Of a stretch of 64,000 nucleotides of DNA, positions 1-8,565 are shown piece after piece. The notes under the pieces were generated by a model, which was not told the DNA's origin, searched no databases, and saw only the letters and a list, made by a program, of their open reading frames with translations. Both the position numbers and the translations under genes were made by a program. Each line of letters starts with the position of its first letter. Within the stretch, counting starts at the first letter, position 1. Source of the DNA: Erythrobacter cryptus DSM 12079 (GTDB taxonomy: Bacteria; Pseudomonadota; Alphaproteobacteria; Sphingomonadales; Sphingomonadaceae); NCBI RefSeq assembly GCF_000422985.1, contig NZ_AUHC01000001.1:496001-560000 (forward strand), written 5' to 3'.

Positions 1-132
1 ATGCGTTCCTTGTCGTTTCACGCCAGGCCCGATTGCCCGGGGTGTGGGGCAAGGAATGCCCGATTCGCGCTGAGGCATGGCTGAACTGGCGCGACAGGCG
101 CCGTTAATCCTACAACCCCTTTTGATGAACGC

Positions 133-1503
133 CTATCGCGCAGCCAAGGCCGCCAGCACATCGCGGGTGAAGGCTGCGATATCGAAGCCCGAGCCGGGCG
201 GATCCTCCCCCCGCCGCACGATCACCACCTGCCGCGCAGGCACGATCACCACATATTGCCCGCGATTGCCGAAAGCGGCGAAGGTATCGGGCGGCACGCC
301 CTCGGACCTGTTCATCAGCCAGAAGCCAGCACCATAGCCAAAGGGGCCATCGGGCTGCGGGCCGGACGGGGCGGAGACATATTTGACCCAGCCTTCGGGC
401 AGGATACGCTCGCCCGAGGGGAGCTTGCCGTCGTTGAGGTAAAGCTGGCCGAAGCGGATCAGATCCATCGTGCTCGCCCAGACTTGGCTGGAGAGAACAT
501 AATCGCCCTGCCAGTCAGTCTCGGCGATGGTGTCGTGCATTCCGATCCTTGCAAAAAGTTCGGCCGGCGGATGCTCGGCAAAGGTGTGGGCGATGGCCGC
601 AACCGCTGCCAGCGTGTCGTTGTTGGCATAGCGGAACACCGTTCCGGGCTGGTGAACCACCGGCCAGTGCAGCGCTGTTTCGCGCACGGTCGATCCGCCG
701 AAATAGAGCGCATCGGTGCGATTGCCGGGGGTATTGGAATAGCGGCCTGAGGCCATGCGCAAGAGGTGATCGAGGGTAATGGCGCGGCGTGGGTCACTCT
801 CCGACAGGCCAAGGCCAGCCGAGGCCTTGACGTCCGCCTCGCCACGCTGGATCGCTGCGCCTACCAGCGTGGCCGCAATGCTCTTGGCAACTGACCAGGT
901 GCGCTGCGGCGTAAAGGGCGTGAACCCATCTGCAAAGCGCCAATCCCAGCCATCCTCCCCCCAATTGACCGAAACGGCCGTGGTGCGCGCCTTGGCACCA
1001 TAGGCGCCGCCCATTGCGGCCTCCAGCACAGGCGTGACCTTCCCGGGCCTGCGCATGTGCCAGTTGGCAATCGACCCTTGTCGGGCCTCCGGGGGCGTTT
1101 CGGTCACATCGCGCGCTTCCATACCGATGGGGCCGAGCGCGCATCCGCCCCCGCTGCGCTGAAAGGCAATGCGGGGTGGCATGTCCTCTGCCCAATCGAC
1201 CACGACATGGCGGATCGGGTGCGATCCCTCTGGCCAACGCGTGATGCGGTGGGAGAGATCGCCTATGAGCGCATCAAGCGGCTGCTGAATCCCGGTCAGT
1301 TCATAAGCGAGCACACTCTCTTCGCTGCGCTCGGGCCATCCGCTGCGCTCAGCGCTGGCCATCGCCCCGCACAGCATCAGCGCCTTGTATCCGGCGGCAA
1401 GCGCGCGGGTGTAGCGCGCCTCGAGCGCTTGTTGCTGGGTCTGGGCGGCGGCGGGAGCGGCGGCGAGAAGCAGCGCGGCAGCGGCAAGGGTGGTGCGGAT
1501 CAT
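133..1503 (-). CDS. Secreted beta-lactamase-fold serine hydrolase
   Basis: 456 residues. The N-terminus is a signal peptide (MIRTTLAAAALLLAAAPAAA, likely cleaved before Q). The beta-lactamase/penicillin-binding fold is shown by the nucleophile motif S-V-A-K near residues 204-207 and Y-A-N near 292-294, the usual SxxK and YxN pair of class C-like and esterase-type members. The 190 residues before SxxK are longer than in AmpC. The protein is therefore more likely an exported esterase or peptidase of the beta-lactamase-related family than a resistance enzyme. I chose the second Met because the signal peptide starts there; an in-frame Met lies nine codons upstream. It follows rplQ on the same strand but lies beyond a terminator. 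The substrate is unknown. Confidence 0.8.
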   Translation of the reverse strand: MIRTTLAAAALLLAAAPAAAQTQQQALEARYTRALAAGYKALMLCGAMASAERSGWPERSEESVLAYELTGIQQPLDALIGDLSHRITRWPEGSHPIRHVVVDWAEDMPPRIAFQRSGGGCALGPIGMEARDVTETPPEARQGSIANWHMRRPGKVTPVLEAAMGGAYGAKARTTAVSVNWGEDGWDWRFADGFTPFTPQRTWSVAKSIAATLVGAAIQRGEADVKASAGLGLSESDPRRAITLDHLLRMASGRYSNTPGNRTDALYFGGSTVRETALHWPVVHQPGTVFRYANNDTLAAVAAIAHTFAEHPPAELFARIGMHDTIAETDWQGDYVLSSQVWASTMDLIRFGQLYLNDGKLPSGERILPEGWVKYVSAPSGPQPDGPFGYGAGFWLMNRSEGVPPDTFAAFGNRGQYVVIVPARQVVIVRRGEDPPGSGFDIAAFTRDVLAALAAR

Positions 1504-1530
1504 GGGGGCGCAACCTATCCCCCGCTGCAC

Positions 1531-1561
1531 AAAAGGAAAGGGCCGGAAAACCTTTCGGCCC
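1531..1561 (-). terminator. Terminator ending the ribosomal superoperon
   Basis: Read on the minus strand, GGGCCG and CGGCCC form a stem around a 10-base loop and are followed by a T-rich run (TTTCCTTTT). It lies 35 bases after the rplQ stop, where the long ribosomal transcript would be expected to end. The stem is short, so partial read-through into the hydrolase gene is possible. Confidence 0.6.
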
Positions 1562-1595
1562 CGGCCCCTTGCCCGTGTCGCGCAACGGCGCGGTC

Positions 1596-2012
1596 TTACG
1601 CTTCTTCGTATTCGCCGGCCTGCACCGGGCCCGAATCCTGGCCCTTGGCGGCTTCATCGCGGTCAACCAGTTCGATCACCGCCATCTGCACCGCATCGCC
1701 GGCGCGGATGCCGGCACGCAGCACCCGGGTGTAGCCGCCCTCGCGGGTGGCATAGCGCGCGGCGAGCACATCGAAGAGCTTCTTGAGCTGCACTTCATCA
1801 CCCAAGCGGGCCATAGCGAGGCGCCGGTTGGAAAGGCCGCCGCGCTTGGCCAGCGTGATCAGCTTTTCCACATAGGGGCGCAATTCCTTGGCCTTGGGCA
1901 AGGTGGTGATGATCTGTTCGTGCTTGATCAGCGCAGCGGCCATGTTGCGCAGCAGCGCGTTGCGGTGACCCGTGCGGCGGCCCAGCTTGCGGCCCGAAAT
2001 TCCATGACGCAT
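1596..2012 (-). CDS. rplQ: 50S ribosomal protein L17
   Basis: 138 residues beginning [12 protein letters not shown], the invariant L17 N-terminus, followed by the [18 protein letters not shown] block. L17 binds 23S rRNA near the exit-tunnel side of the large subunit. The reading frame extends 27 codons further upstream, but the chosen ATG starts the conserved sequence and has GAAGGA eleven bases before it. The acidic C-terminal tail (about 20 residues, ending EYEEA) is a common alphaproteobacterial addition. It is the last gene of the alpha operon, 196 bases after rpoA, with two hairpins in that spacer. Confidence 0.97.
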   Translation of the reverse strand: MRHGISGRKLGRRTGHRNALLRNMAAALIKHEQIITTLPKAKELRPYVEKLITLAKRGGLSNRRLAMARLGDEVQLKKLFDVLAARYATREGGYTRVLRAGIRAGDAVQMAVIELVDRDEAAKGQDSGPVQAGEYEEA

Positions 2013-2061
2013 TGTCTTTTTCCTTCGTTCGTAGGGAGCCCGTGCGAGGTAGCTCCATCCC

Positions 2062-2123
2062 GGTCGGAAAGGGTCCGACCTGCCCTTCTGCAACCCCCGC
2101 CGTCATGGGAAAAAATCCCATGA
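2062..2123 (-). other. Two hairpins in the rpoA-rplQ spacer
   Basis: The spacer contains two perfect inverted repeats: a 7-bp stem GGTCGGA/TCCGACC with a 5-base loop (2062-2080), and an 8-bp stem TCATGGGA/TCCCATGA with an all-A/T loop (2103-2123). Neither has a T-run placed for termination on the minus strand. They more likely affect mRNA processing or stability and the relative dose of alpha subunit and L17. Confidence 0.6.
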
Positions 2124-2208
2124 GGTGGCCTTCGGCCAGCTTCGCTTCCGAACGAGCTTCGTCCGTCGGCAACCTGCGGCTGCCATCAGGCGGCTGCTTC
2201 CCGGATGG

Positions 2209-3264
2209 TTATCCGAGCAGCTCCTGCTCGAGCTTCTTGGCCATTTCCTCGATGTTCTCGGGCGGCCAGCCGGGGATGTCCATGCCCAGGCGCAGGCCCA
2301 TGCTCGAGAGCACTTCCTTGATCTCGTTCAACGACTTGCGACCGAAGTTCGGGGTTCGCAGCATCTCGGCTTCGGTCTTCTGCACCAGATCGCCGATGTA
2401 GATGATGTTGTCGTTCTTGAGGCAGTTGGCGCTGCGCACCGAAAGCTCGAGCTCGTCCACCTTCTTGAGCAGATAGCGATTGAGCTGGTTGGCGTCGCTC
2501 TCCTCGGGCTGCACCGCATGGCCGATCATGGTGCCGACCGGCTGCGGGATGCCATCGTCGAAGTGGACGAACAGCGTGAGCTGGTCCTGGAGGATACGCG
2601 CGGCATAGGCGACCGCGTCTTCCGGAGTGACAGTGCCATCGGTCTCGACCGTGAGCGAGAGCTTGTCATAATCAAGCTCCTGGCCGACGCGCGCATTTTC
2701 AACCTTGTAGCTCACCTGGCGCACCGGCGAATAGAGCGAGTCGACCGGGATCAGCCCGATCGGCGCATCGACCGGGCGGTTCTGCACCGCCGGGGCATAG
2801 CCCTTGCCGGTGTCCGCGGTCAGCTCCATATTGAGCGTGGCGCCCTCATCGAGGTGGCAAATCACCAGATCCTTGTTCATGATCTCGATGTCGCCGGTGA
2901 CCGCGATGTCACCAGCGGTCACCGCGCCCGGGCCGGTGGCCGAAAGCTGCAGGCGCTTGGGGCCTTCGCCTTCCATCTTGAGCGCGATCTGCTTGACGTT
3001 GAGCACGATGTCGGTCACGTCCTCGCGCACCCCGGCAAGGCTCGAGAACTCGTGCAGCACGTTCTCGATCTTGATCGAGGTGATTGCCGCGCCCTGCAGG
3101 CTCGAGAGCAGCACCCGGCGCAGCGCATTGCCGAGCGTCAGGCCGAAACCACGCTCGAGCGGTTCGGCCACGAAGGTCGCCTTGCGCTGACGATCGCCAC
3201 TGTCCTTGATTTCGAGGGCGTTGGGTTTCTTGAGTTCCTGCCAGTTCTTGGTGTTGACGGACAT
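2209..3264 (-). CDS. rpoA: RNA polymerase subunit alpha
   Basis: 351 residues. The N-terminal assembly domain (about 1-235) has the [23 protein letters not shown] signature that dimerises and docks beta and beta'. A linker leads to the C-terminal domain with [13 protein letters not shown] and [12 protein letters not shown], the surface that contacts UP-element DNA and activators. Length is normal for alphaproteobacteria. It sits between rpsK and rplQ in the usual alpha-operon order and begins ATG SVNTKNW. A 122-base spacer with a hairpin separates it from rpsK. Confidence 0.98.
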   Translation of the reverse strand: MSVNTKNWQELKKPNALEIKDSGDRQRKATFVAEPLERGFGLTLGNALRRVLLSSLQGAAITSIKIENVLHEFSSLAGVREDVTDIVLNVKQIALKMEGEGPKRLQLSATGPGAVTAGDIAVTGDIEIMNKDLVICHLDEGATLNMELTADTGKGYAPAVQNRPVDAPIGLIPVDSLYSPVRQVSYKVENARVGQELDYDKLSLTVETDGTVTPEDAVAYAARILQDQLTLFVHFDDGIPQPVGTMIGHAVQPEESDANQLNRYLLKKVDELELSVRSANCLKNDNIIYIGDLVQKTEAEMLRTPNFGRKSLNEIKEVLSSMGLRLGMDIPGWPPENIEEMAKKLEQELLG

Positions 3265-3348
3265 GGATTTCCCCTAATTCGCCTTGTCGGCGGTTCAAAC
3301 TGGGCGGGCCGTAATGCCGGGCGCTCTGCGGCCGCATCAGACCCGATC

Positions 3349-3380
3349 GGGCGGCAGGGGCGCATAGCCCCCGCCTGCCC
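3349..3380 (-). other. Hairpin between rpsK and rpoA
   Basis: GGGGC and GCCCC pair around a 5-base loop, with further GC-rich pairing outside (GGGCGG against CGCCTGCCC). It starts seven bases after the rpsK stop codon on the minus strand. No T-tract follows, so a role in mRNA processing is more likely than termination. Confidence 0.45.
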
Positions 3381-3386
3381 GGCGGA

Positions 3387-3776
3387 TCAGACGCGGCGGC
3401 GCTTGGAGGGGCGCACCCCGTTGTGCGGGATCGGCGTGACGTCGCGGATCGAGGTGATGTTGAAGCCCACCGCGGCAAGGCCACGCAGCGCGCTCTCGCG
3501 GCCCGAACCGGGGCCCTTGACCTCGACCTCGAGCGTGCGCACGCCGTGCTCGGCCGCCTTCTTGCCGGCATCATCGGCGGCCACCTGCGCGGCATAGGGC
3601 GTCGACTTGCGCGAGCCCTTGAAGCCCATCATCCCGGCGCTCGACCAGGCAATGGCATTGCCCTGGGCATCGGTGATGGTGATCATGGTGTTGTTGAAGC
3701 TGGCGTTGATATGGGCAACGCCGCTGGTGATGTTCTTCTTGTCACGGCGCCGGAGACGACCTGGTTCGCGTGCCAT
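3387..3776 (-). CDS. rpsK: 30S ribosomal protein S11
   Basis: 129 residues with the S11 blocks [29 protein letters not shown] and the C-terminal [21 protein letters not shown]11 lines the platform of the small subunit beside 16S helix 45 and the mRNA exit. Length matches the family. The N-terminal RRRDKK stretch is the usual basic leader. It sits between rpsM and rpoA, as in nearly all bacterial alpha operons, 60 bases downstream of rpsM. Confidence 0.98.
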   Translation of the reverse strand: MAREPGRLRRRDKKNITSGVAHINASFNNTMITITDAQGNAIAWSSAGMMGFKGSRKSTPYAAQVAADDAGKKAAEHGVRTLEVEVKGPGSGRESALRGLAAVGFNITSIRDVTPIPHNGVRPSKRRRV

Positions 3777-3836
3777 TGTTGAAATTCCTCTAGCTCGTCA
3801 GAAGGAAAAAGCGGGAAAGCGCGAGCGCTTGCCGGC

Positions 3837-4205
3837 TTACTTCTTCTTGCCCGCGATGGGCTTGGCCTTGCCCTTGCGGGTGCGGGCGTTGGTGTGGGTG
3901 CGCTGGCCGCGGACCGGCAGGCCCGCACGGTGACGCAGCCCGCGATAGGCGCGCAGGTCCATCAGCCGCTTGATGTTCATCGCCGTCTGGCGGCGCAAAT
4001 CGCCCTCGACGGTGTAGCCGGCATCGATGGTTTCGCGGATGCGCAGGATGTCCTCGTCGGAAAGATCCTGCACCCGGGTGCTGTGGGCAATGCCCAGCTT
4101 GTCAGCGATCTGGATGGCGGTGGTGCGGCCGATCCCGTGAATATAGGTGAGCGCGATGATCACGCGCTTGTTGGTGGGGATATTGACCCCGGCAATACGA
4201 GCCAC
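3837..4205 (-). CDS. rpsM: 30S ribosomal protein S13
   Basis: 122 residues starting [15 protein letters not shown], with IHGIGRTTA and the [25 protein letters not shown] tail that reaches the decoding-site tRNAs. S13 sits in the head of the small subunit and forms the B1 bridges to the large subunit. It ends in the basic [12 protein letters not shown]. It is normally the first gene after adk or rpmJ; here a secreted-protein gene and about 300 bases lie upstream, so it may be transcribed from its own promoter. Confidence 0.98.
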   Translation of the reverse strand: MARIAGVNIPTNKRVIIALTYIHGIGRTTAIQIADKLGIAHSTRVQDLSDEDILRIRETIDAGYTVEGDLRRQTAMNIKRLMDLRAYRGLRHRAGLPVRGQRTHTNARTRKGKAKPIAGKKK

Positions 4206-4503
4206 TTATTTCTCCATGCTCCACAGGGGTTGGGCCGCGCGGGGCGGCTTCCCCTATCTCAACGCTCATCGAACCTGCCGTCCGCTCGCCGCGCGGCCTG
4301 CCTTTATGACAGGGACACAAACGGCAAAAAGTCCGGTCGGCACGCGCAGCGGCGATGCCTGCCGAACTTGCTTCGAACATGTCGAATGAGCGGCGCGCAT
4401 AGGCCGATTCGCAGGCAAGGTCAACCGCCTGCACCGCGTCCCGGCGTCTTCCCGATCATGAGGCCGTCACCACGGCCAAAGACGGCACGCCGCGCCGGAG
4501 CGA
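4206..4503 (-). other. Spacer upstream of rpsM
   Basis: These 298 bases separate rpsM from the SRPBCC gene. I find no credible ORF in them. On the minus strand there is a T-rich patch at 4321-4330 and an AT-rich hexamer at 4303-4308, but their 13-base spacing is too short for a convincing sigma-70 promoter. A promoter for rpsM-rpsK-rpoA-rplQ would be expected here. Confidence 0.4.
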
Positions 4504-5385
4504 TCAGCGCCCGGGGCCATCGAGATCGCGGAAGGCGTCCTCAAGCTTGGAGGGCTTGGCCTCGGGCTTGTCGGCAGGCTTTGCGGCAGGCTTGGCGGCG
4601 GGCCCAGCGGCCGGGGCGTTGGCCACCGGCGCGGGGACCGCGGGTCTGGCGGCAGGCGCGGGTTCCGCAGGTTTGGCGGCAGGTGCAGGCGCCGCGGGCT
4701 TGGCCGCAGGTCCCGGAGCCGTATCCTTCGCCGGCGCCGGGGCAGGCGCAGGACCAGCGGGCGCAGCGCTGCCGCCTCCGGGCTTGGCGCCCTCGGCGGG
4801 GGCTGGCGCCGGTGCAGGGGCCGGCATCTCCACCACCTTAAGCGGCTTCGCAAGCGCGGCGAGCTGCGCGCCCATCACCCCGTCCACTGCCTTGGAGATC
4901 ACCGGGATCTCGTAGCGCATCGGCCCGCCGACATTGTATTCCCACACGATCCTTGTGCCCTTCTCCACCGTGCTGATGGCAATGGTGAGCACGCCGGTGA
5001 CCGGCTCGCTCTGGAGCGGGCCGAGGCTGCCGACCATCCGCAAGGCCCTTTCGGGATAGGCCTGGATCACGCGCATGTGCTCGACACTGCCCGCAAGCGT
5101 GATGCGTTCAGGATCGTCCGCTTCGGGGATGGTCTCACAGAAACACCCTCCGGCCTGGGGGGTGAGCGTGAGATTGGCGGCATCACCCGACCAGGTATGT
5201 TCCGAGCGCCACCAGTCCGCCGGCGTGATCAGCGCCAGCCACACCGCCTTGGGATCGGCCTCGACCACCACCTCGTGGCGGGTGACAAAGCCATTGTCGG
5301 TGCTGCGGGTCACTTCGGCCGCAGCCGGCGCGGCGGCGATCACCGCGCCAAGCACGGTGGCGGTGACGCGGAAGGCGGTCAGCAT
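4504..5385 (-). CDS. Secreted SRPBCC/START-like protein with Pro-Ala-Lys tail
   Basis: 293 residues. MLTAFRVTATVLGAVIAAAPAAAE is a signal peptide. Residues about 25-185 resemble the SRPBCC (START/AHA1-like) fold: VEADPKAVWLALITPADWW, then a beta-rich core and a long final helix. The last 105 residues are almost only Pro, Ala and Lys (repeats such as PAPAPAPA, KPAAPAPA), a low-complexity envelope-spanning or wall-binding type of segment. The start has GAGGGAGAG upstream; the frame stays open 83 codons further but overlaps adk. It lies 52 bases after adk and before rpsM, inside the ribosomal superoperon, so it may be co-expressed with translation genes. The function is unknown. Confidence 0.75.
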   Translation of the reverse strand: MLTAFRVTATVLGAVIAAAPAAAEVTRSTDNGFVTRHEVVVEADPKAVWLALITPADWWRSEHTWSGDAANLTLTPQAGGCFCETIPEADDPERITLAGSVEHMRVIQAYPERALRMVGSLGPLQSEPVTGVLTIAISTVEKGTRIVWEYNVGGPMRYEIPVISKAVDGVMGAQLAALAKPLKVVEMPAPAPAPAPAEGAKPGGGSAAPAGPAPAPAPAKDTAPGPAAKPAAPAPAAKPAEPAPAARPAVPAPVANAPAAGPAAKPAAKPADKPEAKPSKLEDAFRDLDGPGR

Positions 5386-5437
5386 CGCGGCACTCTCCCT
5401 CTTGCAGCGCCCGGCAAGACCATCGCGGCCGGGGCGC

Positions 5438-6085
5438 CTATCCGCGCAGGATCGCGTCGATGGCCTGCGCCACCGCCTCGATCGATCCCATGCCATCGAC
5501 CCGCGACACGATACCACGCGCTTCATAAAAAGGCAGGATCGGCGCGGTTTTGGCACGATATTCCTGCATCCGCATCCGCACCGTTTCTTCATTGTCGTCC
5601 GGGCGCCGCTTGAACTCGGTGCCGCCGCACACATCGCACACGCCGGGCGTGGCGGGCGGATGGGCGGTGTCGTGATAGAGCGCCCCGCAATTGGCGCAGG
5701 AAAAGCGCCCGGTGATGCGCGCCACCAGCGCGTCCTCGTCCACCGCCAGTTCGATCACGTGGTCGAGCTTGCGCCCGTGCTTGGCGAGGATCGCGTCGAG
5801 CGCCTCGGCCTGGGCCACGGTGCGCGGATAGCCATCGAAGATCGCCCCGGTCTCGGGGGCCATCGCCGCAAGTTCGGCATCGATGAGGTCGGAGACGATC
5901 TCGTCCGAGACCAGCTCGCCGCGCTCCATCACTTCCTTGGCGCGCAGCCCCACCGGGGTGCCGGCCTTGACCGCGGCGCGCAGCATGTCGCCGGTGGAAA
6001 GCTGGCGCATCCCATGCCGCTCGACCAGCCCGGCGCTCTGCGTGCCCTTGCCCGCACCCGGAGGACCAAGAAGAATGATGTTCAC
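5438..6085 (-). CDS. adk: Adenylate kinase
   Basis: 215 residues; interconverts ATP + AMP and 2 ADP in the cytoplasm. The P-loop GPPGAGKGTQ is at residues 7-16 and FDGYPRT marks the AMP site. The LID domain is the long type and carries two CxxC pairs (CANC and CDVC), so it probably binds zinc. The start is a GTG (NIILLGPPG follows) with GAAGGGGGAC upstream; upstream Met codons in the same frame lack family similarity. It follows secY by 105 bases, the classical secY-adk junction. Confidence 0.96.
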   Translation of the reverse strand: MNIILLGPPGAGKGTQSAGLVERHGMRQLSTGDMLRAAVKAGTPVGLRAKEVMERGELVSDEIVSDLIDAELAAMAPETGAIFDGYPRTVAQAEALDAILAKHGRKLDHVIELAVDEDALVARITGRFSCANCGALYHDTAHPPATPGVCDVCGGTEFKRRPDDNEETVRMRMQEYRAKTAPILPFYEARGIVSRVDGMGSIEAVAQAIDAILRG

Positions 6086-6190
6086 GAACCGTCCCCCTTC
6101 AACGCCTCCGGTTCCGATCCGGACGGCTTGTTTGCAGAATGGCGGGTGCACCGCCCGACGCGGCTGCGTCAAGCGGGCTGAAGCGGAAAA

Positions 6191-7555
6191 TCAGCGCATC
6201 CGACCCTTGAGCTTGGCCTTCTTGATGAGGTCGGCATATTGATGCGCCAGCAGATGCGACTGCACCTGGCTGATCGTATCGACCGTGACATTGACCACGA
6301 TCAGCAGCGAGGTGCCGCCGAGGAACAGCGGAATCCCGGTCTGCGCGATCATCGCCTCGGGCACCACGCAAACGATGGTGAGATAGACCGAGCCGAGCAC
6401 GGTGATGCGGGTGAGCACGTATTCCAGATATTCCGCCGTGCGCTTGCCCGGGCGGATGCCGGGGATGAAGCCGCCGTTCTTCTTGAGATTGTCGGCCGTC
6501 TCCTCGGGGTTGAACACCACCGCGGTGTAGAAGAAGCAGAAGAAGATGATGCCGATGGCATAGAGCGCCATGTAGAGCGGCTGGCCGTGCGCGAGATACT
6601 GGTTGAGTGTGACGATCACCTTGCCGAAGGTGCTCTCGGTATCGACCGAATTGCCGGCGAATTGCGAGATCGTCAGCGGCAGCAGCAAGAGCGAGCTGGC
6701 AAAGATCGGCGGGATCACCCCGGCGGTGTTGATCTTGAGCGGCAGGTGCGAGCGCTCGGCCTGCATCATCCCGCGCGCGGTGGCGCGCTTGGGATACTGA
6801 ATCAAGAGGCGGCGCTGGGCGCGCTCGAAGAAGCTGATGCCGAGGATCAGCACCACGACCATCACGAGAAAGCCAATGATGATCCACGGCGCGATCGCCC
6901 CGGTGCGCCCGCCTTCGAACAGGTTGGCAGCAAAATTGGGGAACTGCGCCACAATCCCGGCCATGATGATGAGCGAGATGCCGTTGCCGATTCCGCGGCT
7001 GGTGATCTGCTCACCCAGCCACAAAAGGAACATGGTGCCGCCGACGAGGTTGATGACGGCAACGATGCGGAACAGATAGCCCGGATCGATCACCGCCTGC
7101 AGCCCGCTCTGCGCCGAGAAGCTCTCCAGCCCCACGGCAAGGAAATAGCCCTGGATCGCGCACAGCAGCACCGCACCATAGCGGGTGTATTGGTTGAGCT
7201 TCTGCCGTCCGCTCGCCCCTTCCTTCTTGAGCGCGGCGAGCGTGGGGTGCAGCGCGCTCGCCATCTGCACCACGATCGAGGAAGTAATGTAGGGCATCAC
7301 CCCGAGCGCGATCAGGCTCATGCGTTCAAGGCTGCCGCCGGAAAAGGCGTTGAACAGATCGAGGATGCCGCCGCGGGTCTGCTGATAAAGCTCGCTCAAG
7401 ATCAGTGGGTTAACCCCGGGCAGCGGCACGAAGCTCAGGAAGCGGAACACGATCAGCGCACCGATGGTGAACCAGATGCGCTGCCTCAGTTCGGTTGCCT
7501 TGGCGAAATTGCCGAGGTTGAGATTGCTGGCGATGTTGTCGGCGCGTGATGCCAT
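6191..7555 (-). CDS. secY: Preprotein translocase channel subunit SecY
   Basis: 454 residues with ten hydrophobic membrane segments. It forms the SecYEG channel in the inner membrane, through which SecA (encoded at 45613-48375) drives unfolded proteins. Recognisable blocks are the plug and first segments (RIWFTIGALIVFRFLSFVPLPGVN, shown in part), GIGNGISLIIMAGI, and the cytoplasmic loop with KRATARGMMQAERSHLPLKIN. The basic C-terminus (KKAKLKGRMR) is typical. It lies 160 bases after rplO, across a 10-bp hairpin that could reduce its expression relative to ribosomal proteins. Confidence 0.97.
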   Translation of the reverse strand: MASRADNIASNLNLGNFAKATELRQRIWFTIGALIVFRFLSFVPLPGVNPLILSELYQQTRGGILDLFNAFSGGSLERMSLIALGVMPYITSSIVVQMASALHPTLAALKKEGASGRQKLNQYTRYGAVLLCAIQGYFLAVGLESFSAQSGLQAVIDPGYLFRIVAVINLVGGTMFLLWLGEQITSRGIGNGISLIIMAGIVAQFPNFAANLFEGGRTGAIAPWIIIGFLVMVVVLILGISFFERAQRRLLIQYPKRATARGMMQAERSHLPLKINTAGVIPPIFASSLLLLPLTISQFAGNSVDTESTFGKVIVTLNQYLAHGQPLYMALYAIGIIFFCFFYTAVVFNPEETADNLKKNGGFIPGIRPGKRTAEYLEYVLTRITVLGSVYLTIVCVVPEAMIAQTGIPLFLGGTSLLIVVNVTVDTISQVQSHLLAHQYADLIKKAKLKGRMR

Positions 7556-7670
7556 GTCGGTGTGTCGATCCTAGCTCCTGGCCCCGGCGCCGCCCTGTCA
7601 CGGGCCATGGCGGGGCCATGTCCTGCGCGCCGATCCGGCAGCCGCCCGGCGCGCCCGAGCGTAAATAGGA

Positions 7671-7701
7671 AGCGCGGGGGCGCTTGTCGAACCCCCGCGC
7701 T
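7671..7701 (-). other. Strong hairpin between rplO and secY
   Basis: A perfect 10-bp stem AGCGCGGGGG/CCCCCGCGCT with an 11-base loop begins 15 bases after the rplO stop on the minus strand. It is followed by TCCTATTTA, a weak T-tract. It could be a partial terminator that lowers secY and adk below the ribosomal genes. Confidence 0.65.
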
Positions 7702-7715
7702 CACCATTCCGTCGA

Positions 7716-8240
7716 TTACTTGGCGGGCGCGGCCTTGTTGGCCTCGCGCCGGGCGAGCTTCTTCTCGTGCTCGGGCACCGGGGCGGGCGCCACTTCGACG
7801 CTGCCACCGGCCGCCTCGACCGCGGAGATCGCCCCCTTGGTGGCTCCGGTGACCGCAATCGTCACCTTGGCGCTGATCGCCCCCTTGCCGAGCAGGCGCA
7901 CGCCGTGCTTGCCGCCGCGCACCAGGCCCGCCGCGCGCAGCGCGTCCTCGGTGATGGGGGCCTTGGCATCGAGCTTGCCGGCATCGATGAACTTCTGGAT
8001 CATGCCGGTGTTGACCTCGGCATAGTCCTTGCGGAAGGGGTTGTTGAACCCGCGCTTGGGCAGGCGCATGTGGAGCGGCATCTGGCCGCCCTCGAAGCCG
8101 TTGATCGACACGCCCGAACGCGCCTTCTGGCCCTTCTGGCCGCGCGCGGCGGTCTTGCCCTTGCCCGAACCGATACCGCGGCCCACCCGGATACGCCCCT
8201 TGCGGGCCCCGGCATTGTCGCGCAGGTTATTGAGTTTCAT
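7716..8240 (-). CDS. rplO: 50S ribosomal protein L15
   Basis: 174 residues starting [22 protein letters not shown], with [20 protein letters not shown] and [18 protein letters not shown], the L15 signature that threads into 23S rRNA. The tail after residue 145 is a charged Ala/Glu/Lys extension ([21 protein letters not shown] in part), making it about 25 residues longer than E. coli L15. It stands between rpmD and secY, the standard spc order, with a 142-base spacer after rpmD. Confidence 0.97.
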   Translation of the reverse strand: MKLNNLRDNAGARKGRIRVGRGIGSGKGKTAARGQKGQKARSGVSINGFEGGQMPLHMRLPKRGFNNPFRKDYAEVNTGMIQKFIDAGKLDAKAPITEDALRAAGLVRGGKHGVRLLGKGAISAKVTIAVTGATKGAISAVEAAGGSVEVAPAPVPEHEKKLARREANKAAPAK

Positions 8241-8350
8241 GGTCTTGCACTCGCTGTCATTGGCCCCGGTGAAGTCCGGGTGCGTGGGTTAGCTCTGCCG
8301 CAGAGCGGACGCGCGCGCCGCTCCCGATCCCGGCTGTCACCGGAATGACG

Positions 8351-8371
8351 GGGCAGGACGAATTCCTGCCC
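8351..8371 (-). other. Hairpin between rpmD and rplO
   Basis: A perfect 8-bp stem GGGCAGGA/TCCTGCCC with a 5-base loop lies 11 bases past the rpmD stop on the minus strand. No T-run follows, which fits an mRNA processing or stability element rather than a terminator. Confidence 0.55.
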
Positions 8372-8382
8372 GCCACAGTCTC

Positions 8383-8559
8383 TCAGTCGATCACCTTCAC
8401 AAGATGCGGGATCTTGGCGATCGCACCGCGCACCTCGGGGGTGTCCTGGCGCTCGACCACCTTGTGCATCTTGTTGAGTCCCAGACCGATGAGGATCTTG
8501 CGCTGGCTCTCGGGCCGCCGGATCGGCGAACCGATCTGCTTGATCTTGATGGTAGCCAT
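8383..8559 (-). CDS. rpmD: 50S ribosomal protein L30
   Basis: 58 residues, translated by hand as [15 protein letters not shown], then [15 protein letters not shown], ending IPHLVKVID. The GLGLxKMxKxVE block is the L30 signature. L30 binds 23S domain II and is found in most but not all bacteria. It starts six bases after the rpsE stop, so the two are probably translationally coupled. Its small size makes it easy to miss when only longer frames are considered. Confidence 0.96.
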   Translation of the reverse strand: MATIKIKQIGSPIRRPESQRKILIGLGLNKMHKVVERQDTPEVRGAIAKIPHLVKVID

Positions 8560-8565
8560 TGTCGA

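Noticed and set aside
133-1503. True AmpC antibiotic resistance gene
   Set aside because: It has SxxK and YxN but a long non-AmpC N-terminal part, so I describe it only as a beta-lactamase-fold hydrolase.
1798-2172. 124-codon frame overlapping the start of rplQ
   Set aside because: Out of frame with L17 and passes through hairpins; the L17 start is clear.
4303-4327. TTGCCG and CATAAA as rpsM promoter
   Set aside because: The 13-base spacing is too short for a sigma-70 promoter, and no better pair was seen.
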